DNA from: an uncultured Bacilli bacterium
GTDB lineage: Bacteria; Bacillota_I; Bacilli_A; RF39; UBA660
DNA: 19,355 nt
Direction of reading: 5' to 3'
Assembly: GCA_947628075.1 (NCBI GenBank)
Contig: CANQYF010000013.1
Span: 1-19,355 of the forward strand
The first letter of the stretch is position 1. Each line of letters begins with the position of its first letter. The notes under the pieces were generated by a model, which was given only the letters and a program-made list of their open reading frames with translations, was not told the DNA's origin and searched no databases. Positions 14,302 to 19,355 of this stretch are shown piece after piece. A program made the position numbers and the translations under genes.

Positions 14302-15588
14302 ATGCATAATAAAGAATATGCATTAAAACTTGTTCAAAATAAACTAAATGGTTTAAATAATTATTCATACTCTCAAATTGCTTCTCTTACTGGATATAAG
14401 AAACTTCAAATAATTAGATTCTCTAATCTTTTAAAAGAAAAGGATATTGATTCTATATTAGTTCATGGTTTAACGGATAAACCTTCTAATAATTCTCCCT
14501 CAACAAAAGAAATAGAATTTATTAAGAACTTCAAGAACAAATATCCGATTATTAGTATACAACAATTTATGGATATTTACCATGAAGATGTTATTTTCAA
14601 TAAGAAAATGGACAATGTAGTTAGGGAAAACAATCTTAAAATTAGAAGTTATTCCTTTTATGAATCTTTATATGAAAAATTTAACTGGGTGAAACCTATT
14701 AAACATAAAGGCTATAATAAAGGATATGAATCTCATCCACTAAGGGTGCCTTCCCCACAAAGAGGTGTTTTGATAATGATTGATGGTACACCACATGACT
14801 GGTTTCAAAATGGTAGAAAATCTTCTTTACACCTGGCTATTGATGATGCTACTGGTGAAGCGTTATGCGGCTGGTTTATGTCAACTGAATGTTTAGAAGG
14901 CTATGTTCATATGTTAGAAATTTTAGTTACTAAATATGGAATTCCTGAAAACATTTATTGCGATCGGCATACTATCCTTATTAATCCTAAAGATGGTAAA
15001 TTAACTAATTTTGGTCATATGTGTCAAGATTTAGGAATCAATATTATCGCTGCTAATACACCTCAAGCTAAAGGTAAAGTTGAAAAATGGAATAACACTA
15101 TTCAAAATAGATTAATTAATGATATTCGAAGATATAGCATTAAATCCATAGATGAATTAAATAAATTTTTTAATGATTATTACTGTAACTATCTTAATCA
15201 TAAATATGCATATGAACCTAAAGATGATGATACTGCTTTTGTTCCTTTAGATAATATGAATTTATCTAATATTTTATGTATTAGAGATTCTAGAACTATC
15301 CTTAATGGTAATATGTTTTCTTGGAATAATAATTACTATCAAGTTTTAGATAAAGATAATTCAATTAAGCAAATATATAAAGGAACAGAAATAACAGTTT
15401 TTCAAAATGTTTTAACCAAAGTTGTAAGAGTTAAATTTTACAATATTTTCTATGAAACAAAACAAATTGAAGGACATAGACAAGATCCAGTAAAAAAAGA
15501 GCAATTAAGAATAGATAATCAAAAACAATTAGAACAAGTTTTAAGAGAAAGAGATGAAAGATTAAAAGCAAGGGCGAAACGAAGCTGA
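14302..15588 (+). CDS. IS1202-family DDE transposase
   Basis: This transposase moves the surrounding element. Of 428 residues, an N-terminal helix-turn-helix region (about 20-50, YSQIASLTGYKKLQIIRFS) precedes the DDE catalytic core. The core shows IMIDGTPHDWF (D161), LAIDDATGEALCGW, IYCDRHTIL (D221) and NTPQAKGKVEKWNNTIQNRL (E261), the arrangement of IS1202-type transposases. A Lys/Arg-rich C-terminus (RDERLKARAKRS) follows. Start: ATG at 14302; AAGGAG lies 13 bases upstream, a long spacing. An ATG at 14260 would precede both the ribosome site and the predicted transcription start. The stop codon lies in the loop of its own terminator. Confidence 0.9.
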   Translation: MHNKEYALKLVQNKLNGLNNYSYSQIASLTGYKKLQIIRFSNLLKEKDIDSILVHGLTDKPSNNSPSTKEIEFIKNFKNKYPIISIQQFMDIYHEDVIFNKKMDNVVRENNLKIRSYSFYESLYEKFNWVKPIKHKGYNKGYESHPLRVPSPQRGVLIMIDGTPHDWFQNGRKSSLHLAIDDATGEALCGWFMSTECLEGYVHMLEILVTKYGIPENIYCDRHTILINPKDGKLTNFGHMCQDLGINIIAANTPQAKGKVEKWNNTIQNRLINDIRRYSIKSIDELNKFFNDYYCNYLNHKYAYEPKDDDTAFVPLDNMNLSNILCIRDSRTILNGNMFSWNNNYYQVLDKDNSIKQIYKGTEITVFQNVLTKVVRVKFYNIFYETKQIEGHRQDPVKKEQLRIDNQKQLEQVLRERDERLKARAKRS

Positions 15589-15610
15589 GTTTATCTTGAC
15601 CCTTGCTTTT
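15564..15610 (+). terminator. transposase terminator
   Basis: AAAAGCAAGGG (15564-15574) pairs over 11 bp with CCCTTGCTTTT (15600-15610), and the T-run continues one base further. The last transposase codons and TGA are in the loop. Confidence 0.75.
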
Positions 15611-15638
15611 TAGATTTCATCTAACATAATGTTTTCAT

Positions 15639-15659
15639 AAACAAAGCTTGCCTTTGTTT
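15639..15659. terminator. second hairpin inside the right end of the element
   Basis: AAACAAAG (15639-15646) pairs with CTTTGTTT (15652-15659) with a 5-base loop. It may insulate the element from outside transcription; the T-tail is poor in both directions. Confidence 0.35.
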
Positions 15660-15685
15660 CTTATAATATTATAAATTTAAAAATC

Positions 15686-15704
15686 GGTATCATTTTAACT
15701 AATG
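15686..15704 (-). repeat. right terminal inverted repeat
   Basis: GGTATCATTTTAACTAATG, the exact complement of the left end. The reading frame of the broken acyltransferase ends one base beyond it. Confidence 0.85.
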
Positions 15705-15705
15705 T

Positions 15706-16630
15706 TTAACAAATATTTTGAATATTTTGAATTAAACTAAAGTGATATAATCTATAAGCAATTAAATAATGTGTTAAATAAATTCCAAAAGTCGCTGAAC
15801 TTATTTCTTTAATTATTTTGTAACTTAATTCACTAAATTTTTTATTTTCAAATAAATAACGAAAAATATAAAAGAATGAGACAGACTCTAAGATAAGAAT
15901 TAAATTATATGAATCAAATTTATAAGAAATTGTACCATTTGTTTAAAAATGGAATATATAAAGAAGCAAAGCCAAGAGCCACGAACCAATAAATACAATT
16001 AAGGAAACATAAAAATTTCTTTTATTTAATTTTATTTTAGAAAAATAAAATCCTGCTACTAATAGCCCTATAAATAAAGAAAAAAAACTTTGAGTAAAAT
16101 TACTACTTATATTAATATTTAAAAATGAAATAATAATTGTCAATAATGATGGCAAAAGAAGAAAAACACATAAAAATATTTGATAATCTTTGTTAGTAAA
16201 CTTAGAAATCATTTTTTTATAAAAGGACTAACAGCATATAAACCAATTAACATATATAAATACCAAAAAGGTGTAATATAGGGTTTTTCAATAAAACAAA
16301 GAATAAATTTTAAAAAGTTAAAATTTTTAATTCCATTATCTTTTACCTATAATAATAATGTTATTAAAAAAATGGTACAAATATTTTGAAAATTCTTTTT
16401 AAAACTTCTTGATAAGTAATTTCTCTTTTACTTAATAAAAGATAACCAGTTACCATAATAAATAAAGGAACGCCAACTTTACATAGTGCAAAATTTAAAG
16501 AATAATATACTACTGAATAATTTGCATCATTAGTAAACATTAGTAAATATCCACCAGTATGATTAATAACAACGAAAAAACATGCCAATATTTTTATTAA
16601 ATCTAACCAATAGTATCTTTTTTTACTCAT
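15706..16630 (-). pseudogene. acyltransferase family 3 (OatA-like), inactivated and 3'-truncated
   Basis: These integral membrane O-acyltransferases modify wall or surface polysaccharides. The N-terminus is typical: RYYWLDLIKILACFFVVINHTGG with the family histidine, then PLFIMVTGYLL. Lesions in order: a one-base loss in a T7 run (16372-16366); TAG at 16349-16347 between LLL and VKDNG; a one-base loss in an A7 run (16218-16212) between PFIKK and MISKF; TAA at 15945-15943 before TNGTISYKF. Repairing these joins all pieces, through TPFWYLYMLIGLYAVSPF and SSATFGIYLTHYLIAY, into one protein of about 307 residues. The frame then stops two bases outside the insertion sequence, about 20-40 residues short of the family. 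AAAGG lies eight bases before the ATG, 21 bases after the large fusion gene, with which it formed an operon. Confidence 0.88.
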
Positions 16631-16651
16631 ATTTTATGCCTTTCTCTTAAT

Positions 16652-19168
16652 TTAATTCTTTTCCTTTTTAGACGTTTCTAATAAATTTAACCATTTTTCC
16701 TTAACATTAACAGCTAAATATTCTTGACATTTTTGATAACTTAAATCAGAATATTGTTTTAACTTTTTATCATTTTTTAATAGTTCTATTATCTTTTTAG
16801 CCATTTCTTCTTTATTTCTATTTTTAATTAATACTCCTATATTATTTTTTAAAATTTCTTTAGGTCCATCCGCGCTATCAAATGCTATACAAGGGACTTT
16901 ATAACTCATTGCTTCTATTAATACTAAACCAAATGATTCTGTATACGAACTCATTACAAATAATTTTGAATTTTTCATATAATTAGAAATTTCAGATGGT
17001 TTAAGAAATCCTGTTAAAATAATAGTATCTTCTAAATTCATTTCTTTTATTTGATTTTTTAAAGTTTTATATAAAGATCCATCCCCAATTAAATACATTT
17101 TAACATTTTTAATTTCATCTTTTACTTGTTTTACTACATCAAGTAAATCACATTGTCCTTTTTCTTGCTCTAATCTGCCTACACTAATTAAATTATTGTT
17201 TTTTAAAGTACTTTTTTCTTTAGGCAAGCTATCAATTACATTAGGAATAAACACACATTTAGTATTCCCTATTTTTGGCGCATAAAATTTTTGCAAATTT
17301 TCACTCACTGGAACAAAATAATCAAAATTATTTAATGATTTTATAATCTTGTTTATAAATTTTTCATCATTATTATGATAGTTATGTTCAGTTGCAATTT
17401 TTATTATATTTTTATTAGCATACATACCAACTAATTTGCTATGAAATTCTCTCGTTGTTATTATATATTGACTATTTATTTTCTTAATAGCTTTAATATT
17501 TAATTTATTTTTTAGCAATAAAATTTTAACTGACTTAAATCCTTCTTTAAAAATTTTTATAATTTGTTTATTTTTTATTGCCTGTAAAAAGGCATCTTTA
17601 TTAGGAGTATCATTAATTAAATAAGTAATATTTATTTTATCACTAAATTCAAAAGCAGGTTTTGAAGCCATTTTATAAGTTACTACAAGATTAATTTTAT
17701 AATCATTTTCTAACATTTTACATAATGATGAAATATATCTTTCAATTCCACCGTAGTTAAGATGAAGAGCCATAATAGTTATTTCATTTTTTTTTAAAGA
17801 AACATTATCTTCTAAGTAATTATTTACCATAATTAGCAATAATACTATGTATATTGAAACAGCAGGTGCTGCTAAAATATGACCAGCAAATGAAGATATA
17901 GCTAAAGTTAATAAAGAAATTAACAAGTATAATACTGCTTCAGCCGTAAATAATTTGAATCTTTTTGTAAAACTTACAAAAATAGCAATTAATGGTAGAA
18001 AATAAACAATAAAACCAATAACACCATAATGTATGAGAATGTCTAAAAAATCAATTTCTATTAAATAGTCATTAACATGATATCCAATTGCATCTCTTGG
18101 TGTAAAACTTAATCCAAATAAAATACTTTCTGGTTCACTATCCACAAAAACATAATAATTTTGTAAAAATAAATCTGCTCTTCCATTTAAAACCTTATTT
18201 ACTAAATCAGCTACTTTAAAATTAGGAATAAGTTCATAAATTGTTTTAAATTTTGTATCATCATCATTATTATAATCTTCAGAATCATTTGATGTAATTT
18301 CTTCTTCATTAGGTTCTTCTTTGTTAGCATCTGTTTCTGGATTTTCTTCTTTTTCTGGCAATTCTGGATGTTTATATTTAATGCCCGCTCCTGCAAAATT
18401 GGATACTGTTGGTGAAAATTGACATGCTCCTATTAACATACATAAAGCTATTACTGATAAAATAAATCCCTTTTTACCATTTTGATATAAAAATAGTAAT
18501 AAAACTAATAAAGTTACTATAATCATTCCCAAATAGCTCGCTTTTGTACCAATTATAGTTATAGAAAACAAAATCGGAAAAATAAAAATTATTTTCCATT
18601 TTTTTTCTATATCTAAAAAATAAGTTAAACTACATAATAAAATGACAGCTATTACTCCAACTTCATTACCAGCAAAAAACCATCCCTTTGATCCCTTCAT
18701 GGTTGAATAATTATAAGTATTAAAACTTGTACCTGTAAAGTAAGGGATAAGCAACAATAATGTATATGTTATACAATTTATTAAAAGAATTTTTTTAAGT
18801 AATTTATTATCTATTCTAAAATCATCAAAAACATTTAGCAAACCACATAACATAATAGGAAAATAAAAATATTTAAAAAGTAATTTTACTTCATCAATAA
18901 TATACTTTATTTTCCATAAATCTGGTTTTGATAAAAAATATATAGCTAAAAAAAATAAAACTAAAAAAAAATAAATTATAGATCTTTTACGATATTTTGA
19001 TTTACTATAAAATAAAACATAAAATGTAACCAAAATTATGGTTATACCTTTTACTACAATCCCTAAAGAAATTGAAGCAGATGTTAATTTAGTAAACAAA
19101 GCTGTAATCAAATCAACAAACGGCAATATTAAAAAATATATATATACAATTTTTTGCTTTACATTCAT
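16652..19168 (-). CDS. fusion of O-antigen-ligase-like membrane domain and GT4 glycosyltransferase
   Basis: This is a probable surface-polysaccharide assembly enzyme. Of 838 residues, about 1-450 are polytopic (ten or more hydrophobic segments) and resemble the O-antigen ligase/Wzy polymerase superfamily. A large loop at about 255-370 includes an extremely acidic stretch (270-305). It ends in the family-like HVNDYLIEIDFLDILIHYGVIG. Residues 462-838 are a GT-B glycosyltransferase of family 4: MALHLNYGGIERYISSL at the N-terminal domain, VPVSENL, LISVGRLEQEKGQ (662-672), YLIGDG and the EX7E nucleotide-sugar motif ESFGLVLIE (E744, E752). There is no stop or frameshift at the join. AAGGAG lies eight bases before the ATG. 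The promoter is about 65 bases upstream, and the gene is followed at 21 bases by the dead acyltransferase. Substrate unknown. Confidence 0.85.
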   Translation of the reverse strand: MNVKQKIVYIYFLILPFVDLITALFTKLTSASISLGIVVKGITIILVTFYVLFYSKSKYRKRSIIYFFLVLFFLAIYFLSKPDLWKIKYIIDEVKLLFKYFYFPIMLCGLLNVFDDFRIDNKLLKKILLINCITYTLLLLIPYFTGTSFNTYNYSTMKGSKGWFFAGNEVGVIAVILLCSLTYFLDIEKKWKIIFIFPILFSITIIGTKASYLGMIIVTLLVLLLFLYQNGKKGFILSVIALCMLIGACQFSPTVSNFAGAGIKYKHPELPEKEENPETDANKEEPNEEEITSNDSEDYNNDDDTKFKTIYELIPNFKVADLVNKVLNGRADLFLQNYYVFVDSEPESILFGLSFTPRDAIGYHVNDYLIEIDFLDILIHYGVIGFIVYFLPLIAIFVSFTKRFKLFTAEAVLYLLISLLTLAISSFAGHILAAPAVSIYIVLLLIMVNNYLEDNVSLKKNEITIMALHLNYGGIERYISSLCKMLENDYKINLVVTYKMASKPAFEFSDKINITYLINDTPNKDAFLQAIKNKQIIKIFKEGFKSVKILLLKNKLNIKAIKKINSQYIITTREFHSKLVGMYANKNIIKIATEHNYHNNDEKFINKIIKSLNNFDYFVPVSENLQKFYAPKIGNTKCVFIPNVIDSLPKEKSTLKNNNLISVGRLEQEKGQCDLLDVVKQVKDEIKNVKMYLIGDGSLYKTLKNQIKEMNLEDTIILTGFLKPSEISNYMKNSKLFVMSSYTESFGLVLIEAMSYKVPCIAFDSADGPKEILKNNIGVLIKNRNKEEMAKKIIELLKNDKKLKQYSDLSYQKCQEYLAVNVKEKWLNLLETSKKEKN

Positions 19169-19232
19169 ATTAGAGACTCCTTACTTCTATAATTTATTTT
19201 TTGTTTATAAAAAATAATTTTAACTCATTAAC

Positions 19233-19261
19233 ATTATAATTGATTTTGGATTTTTTATCAA
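19233..19261 (-). promoter_or_regulatory. strong promoter of the polysaccharide genes
   Basis: On the minus strand TTGATA (19261-19256), 17 bases, then a perfect TATAAT (19238-19233). A second, perfect -35 (TTGACA, 19282-19277) lies 21 bases further upstream. The rest of 19262-19355 is A/T-rich with no gene seen. Confidence 0.8.
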
Positions 19262-19274
19262 GAAATTTAATCAA

Positions 19275-19288
19275 TTTGTCAAGACAAA
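19275..19288. promoter_or_regulatory. operator-like inverted repeat TTTGTC-AA-GACAAA
   Basis: A perfect 6-bp inverted repeat with 2-base centre overlaps the upstream TTGACA. Related GACA-containing words lie nearby (19317-19325). It could be a repressor or activator site; no regulator is encoded in the window. Confidence 0.3.
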
Positions 19289-19355
19289 GACATGAAAAAA
19301 ATATAAAAAAAGAATTGACAGACAAATAAAATCGAGAAAAAGAAAATAAAAATTA

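Larger units (their letters stand above)
14232..15704 (+). mobile_element. IS1202-like (ISNCY) insertion sequence
   Basis: Perfect 19-bp terminal inverted repeats bound a 1473-bp element: CATTAGTTAAAATGATACC at 14232-14250 and its complement at 15686-15704. It contains one transposase, an internal promoter whose -35 lies in the left repeat, and a terminator hairpin. Members of this group usually make target duplications of roughly 24-29 bases. The flanks (ending CCTTAT, and starting TTTAACAAAT) share none, so one flank has probably been rearranged since insertion. The transposase is intact, so the element may still be active. Confidence 0.85.

Noticed and set aside
15706..16630. Two separate small membrane proteins (16364-16630 and 15943-16212).
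   Set aside because: Both are pieces of one acyltransferase joined by homopolymer frameshifts and nonsense codons.
18211..18396. Lys/Met-rich minus-strand open frame inside the fusion gene.
   Set aside because: It is a frame-shifted reading of the acidic insert and has no ribosome site.
1..19355. A recoded stop codon (TGA as Trp, or TAA/TAG suppression) given several in-frame stops.
   Set aside because: Intact genes use TGG for tryptophan and end cleanly at TAA and TGA. The in-frame stops are confined to two obviously damaged genes.
1..19355. CRISPR array or other regular repeat cluster.
   Set aside because: No evenly spaced direct repeats were seen; the repeats found are the insertion-sequence ends and one duplicated leader.

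Overview
The window is AT-rich (roughly a quarter to 30% G+C by eye) and densely coding. It has Shine-Dalgarno sites of the GGAGG/GGGGG type, sigma-A-like TTGACA/TATAAT promoters with 17-base spacers, and TGG-coded tryptophans with TAA, TAG and TGA all acting as stops. Together with RNase HIII, a DUF1292 protein, CvpA and an rnhC-cvpA-trxA-uvrC neighbourhood, this points to a low-GC Bacillota chromosome, most like the small-genome gut Bacilli that group near Mollicutes. The lineage is inference. The standard bacterial code (table 11) fits.

Layout. 1-620: a KilA-N-domain gene broken by one in-frame stop (minus strand, running off the left edge), then tRNA-Thr(CGU) with its terminator. 619-1776: a NahK-like sugar kinase. 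1777-6360: a DNA repair and housekeeping block with uvrC, an IMPACT-family protein, thioredoxin, CvpA and RNase HIII. It resembles the Bacillus rnhC-zapA-cvpA-polX-mutS2-trxA-uvrC region with several genes missing. 6337-9401: cell-envelope genes, namely a SleB-like wall hydrolase and the LemA/DUF2207 pair. 9414-12393: a three-gene unit of exported proteins, a CAP-domain putative lipoprotein, an anchored InlB-repeat protein, and a CHAP hydrolase with a cadherin-like domain and C-terminal anchor.

12400-15704 is accessory: a DUF1292 protein, a decayed gene fragment, and a membrane-anchored 160-residue protein of unknown function whose promoter, leader and first codons are duplicated in the decayed copy. 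An IS1202-like insertion sequence with perfect 19-bp inverted ends follows. Its right end cuts into an acyltransferase-3 pseudogene (15706-16630) that also carries two homopolymer frameshifts and two nonsense codons. 16652-19168 is a large fusion of an O-antigen-ligase-like membrane domain with a GT4 glycosyltransferase, driven by a strong promoter near the right edge. It and the dead acyltransferase look like the end of a surface-polysaccharide locus.

How it fits together: most of the right two-thirds concerns the cell surface (wall hydrolases, anchored adhesin-like proteins, polysaccharide assembly). The left third is conserved core metabolism and repair. The most interesting items are the exported CAP/InlB-repeat/CHAP unit, the polymerase/ligase-glycosyltransferase fusion, and the duplicated promoter-leader module of the unknown 160-residue family. 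No CRISPR array or recognisable defence system is present.
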